A stretch of DNA of 64,000 bases from Globodera rostochiensis. Lineage: Eukaryota > Nematoda > Chromadorea > Rhabditida > Heteroderidae. Location of the stretch: the NCBI GenBank assembly GCA_018350325.1, contig JAEVLN010000005.1, positions 1,374,142-1,438,141 on the forward strand. Reading direction: 5' to 3'. Positions within the stretch are counted from its first letter, which is position 1; the number at the start of each line of letters is the position of its first letter. The position numbers were made by a program, and so were the translations under genes. Positions 22,192 through 34,785 of this stretch are shown here, piece by piece. The notes under the pieces were generated by a model, which was given only the letters and a program-made list of their open reading frames with translations, was not told where the DNA came from and made no database searches.

Positions 22192-23773
22192 TTAACTAAA
22201 TTGAGCTGCTCTAATTACCGTGAATAAAAGTTGGTACGGTCCCTCAAAAGAACGCTTTTCTCTTTTGAGCAGCCTTCGAAGTTCTTTGATCTTTTCGCGC
22301 ACTTTTTGCAGGTTGTTCGAGCTGTTTGCCGCCTCTTTCACTTCTGCCACCTTCCCATTAATTTGATTATATCGCGGCGTGTCAATTAGTCGCATAGCCT
22401 TCAACACATTGCCAACAAATTTGTTTATGAATTCTTCTCGAAAGTCCTCAAAATTTGTTTTGTCGTCAATTAGTTTGGTTATCGCTTCATTTAACTTTTT
22501 CGCTTTGCTGATCTGATGGTCCAAAAATTGCACAACAACTTGCTTCAGCAATCTAAACAACTCATTTGCCGTTTCAACCAACTTTTTTGCTTTATTCGAA
22601 TAGCTCTTCAATTAAAATGAATTAAAAATAAGTGAGCCTTCAAATATATGGAAGTACAGTACCAGCATTTTGTCCCGATCTCCCCAATAAAAGTTGACAC
22701 GTCCAATCAACAGCCACTCGGACTGAAAGTCGTGCATAAATGTCTCAGCACCATTCATTTGAAGATTTTTGTAGGCGTCACTTTTGATGGACAACTTTTT
22801 TTTCCAAATGCTCACTTTTGCGTCCATAACCAGGTTTTGTATTATTTTGCAAATTTTAAAATCGGCTCTTTTCTCAGTGTCATTGGCATTCGGCACGTTG
22901 CCCAATGCCGCTTTTGCGGTCCAAAGTATTCCATGGCACAGTATGTCTTATTCTTGCGAAGGAATGCCGCGATCTTGTCCAGTTGTTGCTCCAAAAGTTG
23001 TTTGTTTCGCAACGTCAAATCGTTCTCATTAAAGAATTGCAGCTCAACCTCGAGGACCAAAGTGCCAAACTCTGTACAAAGTCCAGAAATTTTTGAGTGT
23101 ATCTTGGCCATTAATTCGCCCAAATGCGCTTTCTTGGCTTTCCAATCGGCTCGGCTGACGCATTCCATCGTCTGCTTACAAAGGCATATGGCACGGAACA
23201 CCGGCTCGTTCAATCGCCGTTTGGACATTTTAATAAGTTTATTCTTTGGAAATTTCTTTACAATCAATTTAAAAGTGATTAATTGATTTCTCAAATTTAA
23301 AACATTGTTGATGGCCTGGTTGGTTTGATTTTCTGTTCAAAATTTTAATTGGGGCCCAGAAACATAACATTATTCATACTAGGGCTAAAATTTTTAGGCG
23401 TAAACCTATGTTTTCTGCAGCTTTGTCTTGACGAGTTATGCACGTAGCCCGAAAATTCTTCGTTTTAACGAGCCTAAGCCTAAGCCTAAAAAGCCTATTT
23501 CGGATATTTGAAATTAGAGCCTATTTTGGCATTTTTGGAGCTACTTTAGGCGCCTATTTCGAGTCTGAGTTTAAAAATGTTATTTCGATGTTCGATTCCT
23601 TCCGGATTTGCGCGATTATTTGCTGGCACAATGTCTCTTCCTGCTCAATTTTGTCAATAATTGTTTGACATGATTTTGTCCACTTCAAAATAGGTCAGTG
23701 CGCCAAATTCGAAAATTAATAAAAATGTAAAAGAGAAGAAAAACGAAGGAAAGAGTTTTATCTTTTTTAACAT
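22192..23773 (-). CDS. Putative secreted helical protein, unknown family
   Basis: The minus-strand start at 23773 gives a long hydrophobic leader (KLFPSFFFSFTFLLIFEFGA). A 43-bp intron (ending GAGCAG) leads into EETLCQQIIAQIRKES. A later exon (about 23262-22930) encodes a Lys/Glu- and Cys-containing helical stretch, another (about 22900-22667) continues it, and the last exon (22610-22192) encodes KAKKLVETANELFRLLKQ...KELRRLLKREKR. Two joins are unresolved: about 23590-23300, where a GCCTAA-keyword repeat intervenes, and about 22900, where only a 29-bp intron or a frameshift fits. It may be a damaged gene. It has no recognisable domain; a coiled-coil-like composition is all I can state. Confidence 0.5.
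23388..23580. repeat. GCCTAA/TTAGGC-keyword repeat
   Basis: GCCTAAGCCTAAGCCTAAAA, AGCCTATTTCGG and GGCGCCTATTTCGAG recur, starting just after ACTAGGGCTAAAATTTTTAGG. The AGGGCT start recalls the hAT-like ends seen at 1651 and 57896. It interrupts the helical secreted gene between exons. Confidence 0.5.
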
Positions 23774-24376
23774 TTTGAAAGAAATTGGAAGTCCAATTGA
23801 ATGAGAGGCTCTAACTAATGATTACAGCTGGAATTTATTTCATATGCTCAATCAATTTATTGCCAAAAATCAATTAGCATGACAAATATTTTTATATGCA
23901 ATTTGACTTCATCCCAGCAGTTTTGGGCTTTCTGCCTTCCGATTTTATGGTGGAGGCGAACGTTGCCAGCGCGTGCCAAAGGGGGAGGAGGAATTGGAGG
24001 AATTTATGCCCTCAAGGGAAATAAAAGTTGTGCCTTTTTTTTGCCCTATCTTTAAAACAGAAAAGAGTTTTACGTACGTATTTTAAAGACCAAATTGTGT
24101 TGTTATAAAAATTTAATTTTAATTATTACTATTAAAAAAATTAAAGAAAATTCTGTTGCATTAAGTAGAAAATAGGCGAGTTTCAGCAGTCGGAAAGGAA
24201 ACGTTAATTTGATGGTGGCGATCGACGACCAATATTATTCGTTAAACAGTGAATATAAAAGATAAAGCTTAATAAGCTTTTGCTTTGTCTGTTGATTGAA
24301 TGAGAATGTTCGGCAAATTGCAATAAAAAAACAAAATAATGACGAATTATTGATCAGCAGAGCTCAAATGCGTCCA

Positions 24377-24384
24377 TATAAAAG
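24377..24384 (+). promoter_or_regulatory. TATA box of the His/Cys-rich peptide gene
   Basis: TATAAAAG lies 70 bp upstream of the ATG at 24454. A similarly placed TATA element precedes the Gly-rich paralogue at 59718. Confidence 0.6.
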
Positions 24385-24453
24385 CTCGCAAAATTTCATC
24401 TTTAACATTAACCTCCGAAAATTACTGAAAATCCACCAAAAAACTTCAACAAA

Positions 24454-24791
24454 ATGTCCCCTCTCCGTTTTGTCGCTGTTTTTGTGCTAATTGCTCTGCT
24501 CGCTTTGGTTGGGGTGAACAATGCACAAAAAGGTCCAGAAAATGCGGCCGTTGCTGTTGGTGAGCCAAACGATGCCGCCTCGCCCGTCTTCCGCGCTCTC
24601 CGTAAGTTAATTGAAACTAATTAGGGATGTATATTATTCATCTTTAATTATTAAATAGAAATTTAATATAATTTTATATTTTTCATTCTGCAGGCGAAGC
24701 CGATGGAAATGGTGGTGGTGGACATTGTCACCATTGCCCTTGCCATCGACACGATTGCCACCATTGTCACCACTGCCATGGAAAGAAATGA
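24454..24791 (+). CDS. Secreted His/Cys-rich prepropeptide, 81 residues
   Basis: Exon 1 (24454-24601) and exon 2 (24694-24791) join in phase 1 with GTAAGT and TTCTGCAG consensus sites. The product has a signal peptide (MSPLRFVAVFVLIALLALVG), a short acidic/Ala-rich pro region, a basic site (FRALR) and a Gly4 hinge. A tail follows in which His and Cys make up about two thirds of the residues (HCHHCPCHRHDCHHCHHCH), ending GKK. The tail should bind transition metals. The terminal Gly-Lys-Lys is a classic amidation signal, although processing is inferred. Gene architecture, leader and GKK end match the Gly-rich peptide at 59331-59718, so the two are probably paralogues. Possible roles are antimicrobial peptide, metal handling or parasitism effector. 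Confidence 0.85.
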
Positions 24792-24949
24792 GCGACGAAT
24801 GTGCCGAAGCTGAAAAGTGATCGGCCAAGCTGATACTTTGTGACCTTGACAACAAACTTCCGAGTTCAATTTAACTGCATTTATTTTTCTTTGGAAATTT
24901 AAAAAATGGCAAATAGAAGCAAAAATGTGGTGAAAAGCTCTTTTTAGCT

Positions 24950-25015
24950 TGGGTGTGAAGCTGATCACGAGTTCGATTCTGCCCGGGGCGCTACCATTTG
25001 TCTATTTTTACTAAA
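24950..25015. other. tRNA-like or SINE fragment
   Basis: GAGTTCGATTCTGCCC at 24969-24984 looks like a pol III B-box/T-arm and is followed by GGGGCGCTACCA, reminiscent of a tRNA 3' end. No full cloverleaf can be folded, so I call it a tRNA-derived fragment only. Confidence 0.3.
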
Positions 25016-25049
25016 TGGAGAAATTAAAAAGATTTTACGTCAAACCTTT

Positions 25050-25081
25050 AACCTCCCCCCCCCCCCCCCCCCCGCCCCCCT
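25050..25081. repeat. Poly-C tract
   Basis: A near-uninterrupted C run broken by a single G. It is prone to length error in sequencing. Confidence 0.9.
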
Positions 25082-25179
25082 TAACTCCGTCCCTATCGTT
25101 CAAAGATCAAACCAAATTCAAGAATAGGTGAATGATCTTTCAAAGTAAAATTAATAATAAAAAATGCAAATCATTTAAT

Positions 25180-26971
25180 TTATGATGACAGATTCTTAAA
25201 AACGGGTTCCACACTTTTTTCGGCATCATGAAAACGTTTGAGGCCTCCTGAAATTTTCAAATAATAAAAAATTTCAAAAATTGGCACCCCGAGAACGCCA
25301 AAAGCGATGGTAGCCGCCAGAAAGGAAAGCAATTTGGTGGTTTCGAAGCTCGCGAAGAAAGTGTTTGGAATGTTTGTCGCCTGATGAATTAGGACTGACA
25401 CATTATTAAAATAATAATAGGCAATCTTTTGAACTTTTTTAAAATTTTATGAATTTACTGTCGGCAAATGGTGCAAATGCGCCCCCAACAGTGCGTGCCA
25501 AAAACTCCAACAAACAATTGGCGGCTTCTCCTTTCGCCTTTTTAAGTGCAAGTTTTTCCCGAGCAAGTGCTACCGACGTCCATAGCTAGCAAATTTAACT
25601 ATTAATTTGTCTAAAAGATTAAAATTTCAAACATTTAAACTTATTAAATAATTGTTTGAATTCAATTAAAATAATGTCTGACCAAATTGAGCACATTTTG
25701 CTTAGCATTCACTCGGACAGTTGCAACCTTTTGGCCATTCTTGCCAGCTTCTCGATTAATATTATGCATGATGATGGCAAAAAAACATGAAATTAAATTC
25801 CAATAATAATTTTATATTTTTTAATAATATCTTCTTACCCCGTTGGTTAGTGCCAATTTTTGCAATCACTTTTTCAGTGGACTTTTTAAAATTGTTTTTC
25901 TAAAATGGAAAAATTAATTTAAATTCTGTTGAACCATGCCCTTTCTTTCTGCATTTAAGAATCCCCGAAAGGTTGCAGAAAGTATTTTGAATTCTGATAC
26001 TAGTGATCAGATTGTATCTCTTTTAATTTCTCGTACCGATTTCTTTTCATTTGTGTTCCGTTCCTCCCTTTTCATCTCTTTGTTTTCTTCCTTTTTCAAC
26101 TCTTTGTTTTCTTCCTTTTTCAACTCTTTGTTTTCTTCCTTTTTCATCTCTTTCAGAAGTTCCTTCTTTAATGACTCCCTTTCTTCCTTCTTCTCCAATT
26201 TCACTGCGTCAAATGCCGTCAACAGGGCGCCGTGCGCAATTTCTTTTGCCTTTTCCTTGAGTTTTATCGCCCTTTCTTTTTTCTTTTTCACAAATTTTCT
26301 CTACAATTATTTTTAGAGTTAAATAAAAAAATATTTAAATTCTATTTTTAATCATTTATGCGCTTGTCCATCCATTTTTCAACCTTGGCTTTTTGTTTGT
26401 TGTGGTGGTGGTGGTGTTCAACGGCGGCTACACTTTCTTTTGCGGCCAACGATTTGAACATTGCCTTTGGCCCAAATGGCGGCGGCACATTTTTGTTATG
26501 GCGACGATTGTTGGGGTGGCGATTTGTTGGATTTGTTGGCATTTCTGATTCTTGATCCTTTAGATTTAAAAAATAACTCAGCAAATGCATGGTAGGACAC
26601 ATATCAAATTTCTATAAAATTTTTTGAAATATTTATCGATGCCTTAAAATAAAAGAAATTCAATTCGTTCAAACCCAAAAGCCAAACGACTTCAACCTGT
26701 TGAAATGTGTTGCTCTCGTCCAAAGTACGCGCAAGGCCCACAATTCGCTGCAAGGCCGCCTCCTTTCTGGCATTCTGTGCCTGCTGCTGCTCATCAGCAA
26801 CGGCACGAATTCGTTCCATTACCTGTGCCAAGAAACAATATATTGTGGTCAATGAGAGGCCAATAAAAACTCTAAGCCATTGAACTAGGCTTTTTGGCAT
26901 ACCGTCTCATTTGCGAGCTGAAGATTAACAGTTGTTAAATGTAAAGTGATCAAAATCAACCGAAGGCTCAT
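25180..26971 (-). CDS. Secreted Lys/Glu-rich coiled-coil protein, 366 residues
   Basis: Eight exons join with matching phases: 26971-26903, 26822-26697, 26557-26384, 26300-26037, 25899-25839, 25747-25683, 25585-25459 and 25394-25180, 1101 nt in total. Exon 1 is a signal peptide (MSLRLILITLHLTTVNLQ). Exon 3 is Asn/Pro-rich and ends near a His5 tract. Exon 4 is a highly charged helix with three KKEENKEL units, a strong coiled-coil candidate. The last exon carries a hydrophobic segment (LLSFLAATIAFGVLGVPIF) that could be a membrane anchor or amphipathic helix. I recognise no family. The complete splice structure and preserved frame argue that it is a real, expressed gene. Secretion or membrane attachment is inferred. 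Confidence 0.75.
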
Positions 26972-27202
26972 TTATTAACTCTAAAAGATGTAATAAAAAA
27001 TGATTTTTCTGAATAAAAAGCCATGCGATCTTTTTTGCTTGTCACAAAATTTTGTCAATAAATCAATCAAATAGCCTTATTTTTACGCCTACATAAAGTT
27101 GTAAAAGGCTTTCCAATATTTATTAATATAAAAAAATTGGCAAAAATAAAAGGTTTTGTTCAATTGCTCTTTAAAATTCGTCATAAAACCTTCGTTAGTC
27201 AA

Positions 27203-27718
27203 ATGTTATTGAAAATCGTTATTTTGCTATGTTTGTTCGCCGTTCATAAACGTGGAGCAGTTCATGCACATCGCCACAAGCAGCCAATTGATAATGAACA
27301 AATGTTTGTCAAAAAAATGGGCATGGAAATTGCGGTGAAATGGGATGGCATTACCAAATTCAGCGGCAGAAAAAGTTTTTTAAATATAATCAATTAAATA
27401 AATAACAAAAAAAAATTAATAATTTTATTTTAGCTTTGTCAAAAAAAGATTTTGAGAAACTTGTGAATGATCTTCAGTTGGACTACGATGAATGTGAAGT
27501 AAATTAATATACCTAATCAACCAATGAAAGTTTAAGTTTTTTGATTTAAAATTTGTCTTGAAAATTTATTATTTTTTTTTGTTTTAATTTTAATTATTTA
27601 AATAGTTTACGCATTTGATAACATTTTATAAATTTATTTCACCTATTAGGGCTGTTTAACCGATTTGTTCGAAGAAGCCGCCCAACTAAACTTGGCAGAA
27701 GCGAATTTACTCTTCTAA
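27203..27718 (+). CDS. Small secreted acidic protein, 101 residues
   Basis: Exons 27203-27374, 27434-27498 and 27650-27718 join in phase (306 nt). The start chosen (MLLKIVILLCLFAVHKRGAVHA) gives a standard signal peptide; an upstream in-frame ATG-less extension is ignored. The mature chain ends with LSKKDFEKLVNDLQLDYDEC-EGCLTDLFEEA, which is faintly EF-hand-like but lacks a full calcium loop. Two adjacent Cys straddle the last junction. Family unknown. Confidence 0.65.
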
Positions 27719-28784
27719 CACAATTTGCTTTTTATTTTAAATATTAATTTGGATGATTTTGTAATATCGTTTTGTAAAATTAAAATTGATTGATTAAAAC
27801 GCCAATTAAAGAAGTCAATCCGTTTTTTGACAACGCGCAATTATTTAGATGATTTATTTGATGTGCAAAAAACAAAAAATGGGACCCAAACTTTTTGAGT
27901 TCTGTCCCATTCATTCGCGCAAAGTGCTCATCATTTTTCAACACCGAAGGAAATGTAAAAAAAAGAAAGCTTTTAGGGTCATTTTTTTAAAGGCTAATAG
28001 AGTTTCTACTTATACAATTAATTAGGCACTTTTTGGAAACAATTAATTTTTTTGTCCGTTCACTTCCATTCCCAAAGTCCTCCACTTTTCTACATAAGCC
28101 ATGAGTCATCATACTCGAGCTCATTATCTATTACGAGTTCAATGCAAAATTAATTTAAAAATTTTCGTAATAATTGTGACCGATAGAAGAAGAAAAAATG
28201 ATTGTTATTGACTCATTTCATTTACAAATTCCAATGTTTGTCCCTGAGCCTACGCCAATTAATGACAATACGTCAATTAATGACAAATGGTCGCCATAAC
28301 TTTGAGTCATAAACAATTAATTTTATTCCTTTGCTCAATTGGCGGTGGCCGGCCGATCATCTTTCGCGTAAAGCGGCGGAATTCTTTTTTTGCATTTAAA
28401 CATATCATCAAATAATTGCCTTGATCAGTTGGAAATTGGCGAATGAATGTCGAAAAGGACGACTGTAAATTTGAAGAAAATTAATTGCCGAGGTTTTGAG
28501 CGCTCAATTTTTGATCTGCCGATCGTTCCCACACTGTCCAACGCGCGTCTCTTTTGCTATACAGTCCGACCGTCCGTCCGTCTCGAGAATGACGAGAGTG
28601 AACGGACTTAAATAAGTATTTATTTTTCCTTAGTTTTATTCGGTTGGCAAATTGGGAAACCCGGTTAAAGTGAAACAAATAATAATATTGAATTAAGAAT
28701 TTTAAATAAATACAGATAAAGTCAAAATGCTTTTCGCATAGTCTTAAATCATATTTACACGGATTGCTAATACTTTTTAAGGAA
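27719..28784. other. Intergenic, no gene seen
   Basis: About 1 kb of A/T-rich sequence upstream of the ATPase gene. It should contain the ATPase promoter and 5' untranslated region. I see no RNA gene or element end. Confidence 0.4.
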
Positions 28785-31700
28785 ATGTCCACCAACAAAG
28801 TTGGGTTGCCGACAGCCTTCGAAACGAAGAAAATTTCTTCTGTTAATTATGCCGTTGAAAGTGACAAAGCCAAAACTGCTGGGACTGCTCTAAAGAAAGC
28901 GGCTCCAAAACGCGGATTTCTATCTTCATGGCTGATGTGCTGCTTGGGAGAAAGGGCAATGCCACGGCACAACAGAATGTCCTCCCAGACCGGCTCAATG
29001 CGTTCACGCTCATGGAGCATGCGGCAAAAGGGACTGAGCGGGTAATGACGCTGACCGGACTGAAAAAGGAATTAAATCTGAAGGCAATACAAACGGCGGT
29101 TGGGATCCAAAATTTATTCACAAGAAAAGCCATTCAAATGTTTTGCATTTTTACGAGATCCAAAAAGCAATTTACATTTTACACTGTCACAGCGCCTTTT
29201 GCGAGCACACTTGGGACATTGTACAGCTACAAGACAACTTCCCCGAGTCGTCCATCGACACGGCGGACGTTCGACGAAGTCGTGGCTTGGCCACGGACAG
29301 GGCCCTATTGTTCCTGCAGCGTAACGGCCCGAACGTGTTGCCGGCCCCCAAGGAAATGAGCAGTGTGGAGCTGCTGATCCGCCAGTTTTGGAATTTGTTG
29401 TGGGCGCTGCTGATCGGTGCTGCCACGCTGTCACTGCTCCAATTCTTCTTGGACACATCGTAAAATTTAAATTATTAAGTTATGCTTTTTTAGAAAATAA
29501 AAAAAAGAAAAGGGCATTTTGAGGGATTTGGGTTTAAGATTACGGGATTTTTGGTTCGATTCGTCATGGGCTTTTAAACTTTAATAGTCTTGGTTTATTA
29601 TGCCAGCGAAATGATCAACCTCTACATCACGCTGATTTTGTACGGCATGATCACTGTGATGTGCGTTGTGTCGTGGCTTGAGGAGCTTCGAGCAAGAAAA
29701 GTGGGTAAAATAATAAAGAATAATTACTTTAAAAGTTTTCTGGAGTTTTAAGGTGGTTCGTGGATTTCAAAAACTACTCCCCTCCTCTTGCATCGTTATT
29801 CGGGACGGAATGGAACGGAGCATTGAGGCCCAGCAACTTGTGGTCGGTGACATCATACGAATTCGGGCAGGAAATCGTGTGCCGGCAGATTGTCGGTTAA
29901 TTTTACAAAAAATAGAATTAAAATATTCAATTAGTATAAAGTGAAATAATTAAGCGTTTTACATTGCTCCGAGCTGAAGTTGGAGTCCTCCTCAATCACC
30001 GGTGAAGCGGAGCCAATTGAGTACCAAGCTGAGGAAGTGGCCGAGTTGGTGTCCGTGTTTGAGGCCAGAAATGTCGCTTTTAATGGCTCTCTTTGTGTTG
30101 AAGGCGATGCAATTGCTATTGGTCCGTCTGGCACAAAAAGCGCTGCCCAAAAGACAAAAATGATTTATTCAAAAAAGGCGAAATTGTAAAACTATTACGA
30201 TGAGCTCTTTAAAATTCATTCATTTAAAAAGACACTAACATTTATAAAATGTTTAAAATGTTATTCTTATTAAGGGAGCGCATTATCCAATAACAATAAT
30301 TTTTGTGTTGTTGCAGTGATCCGTGTTGCTGTCCAAACGGTGATCGGACAAATCGCACATTTAACCACCGGCCAGCAATCGAACGAGAGTCGGCTTGAAA
30401 TGCAAATCCGCAAATATGTCAAGTTTCTGATCGTTTTGGCGTGCAGCACCGCGTTGGTGGTTTTCTTTGCGGGCGGAATTGTGCGTCATTGGAAAAACTT
30501 CATCCAGCTTCTGTCTAACGGTTTCCTCGTTTGTGCCATCGGAATGGTATGGCATACTCCGTCAAATTTACGGCACTTTTGGCCGTTTTCTTTAAAAATG
30601 TCGATTTGTATTAATAACAAGTCAGACCAATCTTTTTATTCAAACCGATTTATGGGAATCAGAAACCAAAACCCAAAAAAATTTGATAATTTCAAAATTG
30701 GTAATTGCGTTGGCACATTAAGGTGCCCTGCGGTCTGCCCGCGACGGTCACTTCCATTCTGACGGTTATTGCGCGTCGTTTGGCCAGCAGAAATGTGTAC
30801 GTGAAACGGTTGGACATTTGCGAAGCGCTTGGCCAAGTGGCCATAATTGCGTCGGACAAAACGGGCACATTGACCAAAAACGAAATGCACGTTACTTCAC
30901 TTTGGCACTGCAACAAATTCATCGCGGGTGAATCACTTCGGGGAGGGGGGCTTAATTTTTAAAAATTATTTTTGACAAATAAATTAATTTAGACTAAATA
31001 AATATGTTCCATTTATTTGTAGGAATGCCTAAAAAAATTGACGAAAATTTGTTGAAGAAAATGCTGTCTAATTACTGCTCGCCTCTTTGTGACATTTTTG
31101 AGTGTATGACGGTGTGCAATTCGGCCAGTTTAAATGAGATCAACACCAAAAAGTCCGGAACAATTGCTTCAGATGCTGATCGACCGGATGAAGAGTATTC
31201 AAAATAAATTTAAAATAAGAAAATAACAACAATTTTTCCGAATTAGGAAGAATAATAAAGTAATTTTCTCTCCAGTGATGTTGAGCTTGGCGCTGAACCT
31301 GTTGTGAACAAATTTTCGGTGGCACAAAAATTTTCGCGCAGCATATCGATGATTGGCGGGACCATACACCGACAGGACACAACGACTGGCCGCGGGAAGA
31401 AAAAGGTCATGGGCTCGCCCTCGGAAGTGGCCATGCTCAACTACGTCAATGCACTAATTGACGTGGAGGAAACGCGCGGAAGACACAATGTAAATGAAGA
31501 TTTTTAAAAAAATCATTTGCCAACCTGCGTGTTTTAAGATCACTTTTGAAGTGCCGTTTAACTCAAAACGCAAATGGCATCTGATGATCTCGGAGCTTTC
31601 CAATAACAAGAAAAATGGGCTAAAGCAGTACAAGCTGTTGATGAAGGGTGCTTCGGAGATTCTGTCCCACATGTGCTCCACTTATGTTGATGAGCATGGA

Positions 31701-34343
31701 CACCAGCAGAAGTTGGGCAACATGGAGCTCAAGCAGTTCGAAGACGCGTACACTCACTTTGCGGAGCGCGGCCATCGCGTGATCGGATTCGCCACCAAAA
31801 CATTCAGTGCACCTTGGTAGTCAGACAAATTTGCGATTAAAAACTTTTACAATATATCGGACCTTCCGTTCGGTCTCTATATTGAAAGGCTTTTAAGGGA
31901 CACAATTTTTGACCTGGACGAAGGCAATGTGCCGTTGGAGGATCTGACCTTCTTGGGAATGTGCTCCATCATGGACCCGCCCCGGGAAGACACCTCTGAA
32001 GCCATCAAGCAGTGCAAACACTCTGGCATTAAGGTAAAATCAATTGGTTAAAATTATATAAGCATTCCAATGAAAGTGAGGAAAAAACTGGAATTACTTA
32101 CAAAAATGAAAAAAAAAGGTAATCGTGGTAACCGGAATCATATAATAAAAGAAAATAAATTTATAAAATTCAAATTGTTCACAAAGGTGTTTATGGTTAC
32201 CGGAGATCATCACCTGACTGCGACTGCCATTGCACGACAAATCGGACTCATTGAAGACACACAAAAAACTGCGACGATTCAGTCAAATGGGATGTGAGTT
32301 TGCGCTAACAAAATGTATACATTTTCAAATTAACTTTTTAGTTTTTAAAGTTACTATTTTAGATCTTTGTTTTCAGATTCAAAATTAAATAAATTTTTCA
32401 TAATTTAGGAATAATAAATTTCCTTATTACAGCAAAACTCCGCCCAAAGAGTTGAAGAAATCACAATCTTTCACGTCCCATCAGCAATTAGCACTTTGCG
32501 TGCCCAAGTTGATGATGAAAACATTGAGCACAGAATTACCATTGAGCGAGGCCGAAAAAGATTACGAGGTTTAAAATATTTTTTTATTTAGAATTTATTA
32601 ATTAAATCAACTATAATATAAATAGTGAAAGGACACTATCCAGACCAAAATCTGATTAGTCAATTCCGGCGCTTGCTGACCTGATTCAGAGCACATTTAA
32701 TGGCTTTAGCCAAAAATTTTCTTGTCAAGATCGTTCACGGCGAGCGTATTTCGCGGCTGAGTCCGCTTGAATGGGACACACTTCTCAAGAAGGATTCGGT
32801 TGTTTTTGCCCGTACCACACCGGAACAAAAGCTAATGATTGTGGAGCAGTGCCAACGACGGGGAAAACTTATCGCAATGACTGTTCGATTTGGTTTATAA
32901 TTAATTATTCAATAAACAAAATTAAATTTTTCTTTTATTTGTTCAATCAAAATAGTTGAAGCCAGACATTTTGTTCCAAAAGATTTCTGAACATTTTTAG
33001 GGCGACGGAGTAAACGATGCACCGGCGCTGAAAAGAGCTGACATTGGCATTTCCATGGGTTCAGGTAAATATTACCGTTAAAATTTTAGGCTTTTTTTCA
33101 TTGGCATAAATTTTTCGAAATTAAAAAAGGACATTTTTGACAGGCAGTGAAGTGGCCAAACAGGCGGCCGACATTGTTTTGGTGGACGACAATTTTTCGT
33201 CGATTGTTCGCGCCGTTGAGGAGGGCCGTGTAATGTACGAAAACATCAAAAAGTTGCTGGCCTATACAATGCCACACTCGTTCCCCGAGGTGTGGCCGGT
33301 GATCATCAACTTCTGTTTCGGCTTTCCGGCAGGCATTACTGCTTTGCAAGTAAATTTTGGCCCTTTAGGGGGTCTTTGGAAATCCCTTAACCCGGTTAAT
33401 TTTGTCTTATATAAATTAAATTTGTTATGCGCAGATCCTCTCTATTGATTTGTGCACCGAAATTCTGCCAGGCGTCTCTTTGTCGCGTGAACTTGCCGAA
33501 GGCGATGTGATGGCCCGACCGCCGCGGGCCATGAACAAAGTACTCATCTCCAACACTCTATTGGCATATTGTACGCGGAAATTTGAATGTGACTTGAGTA
33601 AAAAAGTTCAAATATTTGTAGCTTATGCCTACACGGGCCAAATACAGTCGTTGGGTTGTTTTCTGGCATATTGTTGGGTGTTCTGGAGCCATGGCATTTC
33701 CATCTCCGATTTGTGGATGTCCGCTCTGAACAGTTGGAAGCCGGACGGAGAAACATTCTTTAGGTATAATGGGCATATATAGACGACCCCATTCGCCTCC
33801 CGTGTGGTCTTTCTTTTGATCGATCATATTCATGCATTAATATATTCATTTAATTAAGTTATAATTCGTTTTTCAGCAATGGCAAAGTTTTTACCGTCGA
33901 ACAACAATTGTATATTGGGCGTCAAGCGTGCAGTGCTTGGCAAATGGGCATTGTCTTTGGCCAATTCTTTAACATTTGGAGTGCGCGGACGCGAAGAGTG
34001 TCACTGTTTCGGCACGGCTTTTTCTCCAACAAGGCGCTGATCTTGGCATTGCTGGTCGAATTGGCACTGATCATTTGCTTTGTCTATATGCCCGGTGTGT
34101 TCAATTGGAAAGATTTTTGATTAATTTTTTATGGCGATTTGACCAAATATATTTGCTAAATCATTTCCTTTAAAATTTATTTGTTCAGGCCTGAATCATT
34201 TTCTTGGAGGGGCGCCCATCCCATGGCAATGTTGGGCCGTTGTGGCTGCAGTCGGCATGTTTATCAACGTTTACAATGAGATCAGAAAGTATTTTGTACG
34301 CCATTACCCCCAAAACAAAATTGTTCGTTGCTTCAAATGGTGA
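28785..34343 (+). CDS. P-type ATPase, Na+/K+-ATPase alpha-like (CATP type)
   Basis: A multi-exon P2C-type ATPase. Landmarks in order: LTGLKKELNL (29060), RGLATDR...LQRNGPNVLPAPKE (29290-29355), SSITGEAEP (29989), VPCGLPATVTS (30722), the phosphorylation motif SDKTGTLTKNE (30850), GSPSEVAML (31414), MKGASE (31641), MDPPRED (31972), MVTGDH (32192), TGDGVNDAPALK (33001), FPEVWPVIINF and SIDLCTEILPGVSLSRE (33280-33490), then C-terminal helices to TGA at 34343. Phosphorylation and hinge motifs are intact, so it should hydrolyse ATP. The M4 motif PEGL of true Na+/K+ pumps is PCGL here, losing the ion-binding Glu; M6 keeps SIDL but has E where the pump has a second D. This matches the divergent nematode catp-1/2/3 group as I know it. 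The N-terminal joins near 28850-29120 are uncertain; a 35-bp intron would align the frames. Confidence 0.88.
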
Positions 34344-34785
34344 AATATGGCGGAGGATAAATAATCACATTTATTTATGTATAATAAATTTGAATCGCGC
34401 TAAATTGCATAACGTTTGTGTGCTTAAACGGTGGCCAAACCGGTTTTGGAAAATAAAACAATATATTAGCTGCTTATAACTCTTTAAATAAGCAACACAA
34501 AGAGCTAAAAAAAATTTCAATTTGATTTTATTGCAATTTGAATATAACAAAATTGCTTTAAATTTTATAAATTTTTAAGAATTTTACATCTTTTCCTATT
34601 TTAATAAAATATTTGCCAATAAAAGAATCCACATTTTATTGATTTATTTTTGGGCTGAGCAAATGATTTAATGAAAGAATAGGTAATATAATATATATTT
34701 CATTATATGTATGCTTACAAATGAGATTAGTTCATGCAAACTCTTCCCTTTAATTGTTCCAAAATTTCATATTTTAAATTTAGAA
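34344..34785. other. Intergenic, no gene seen
   Basis: Strongly A/T-rich spacer between the ATPase and the secreted kinase-like gene, both on the plus strand. Confidence 0.4.
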
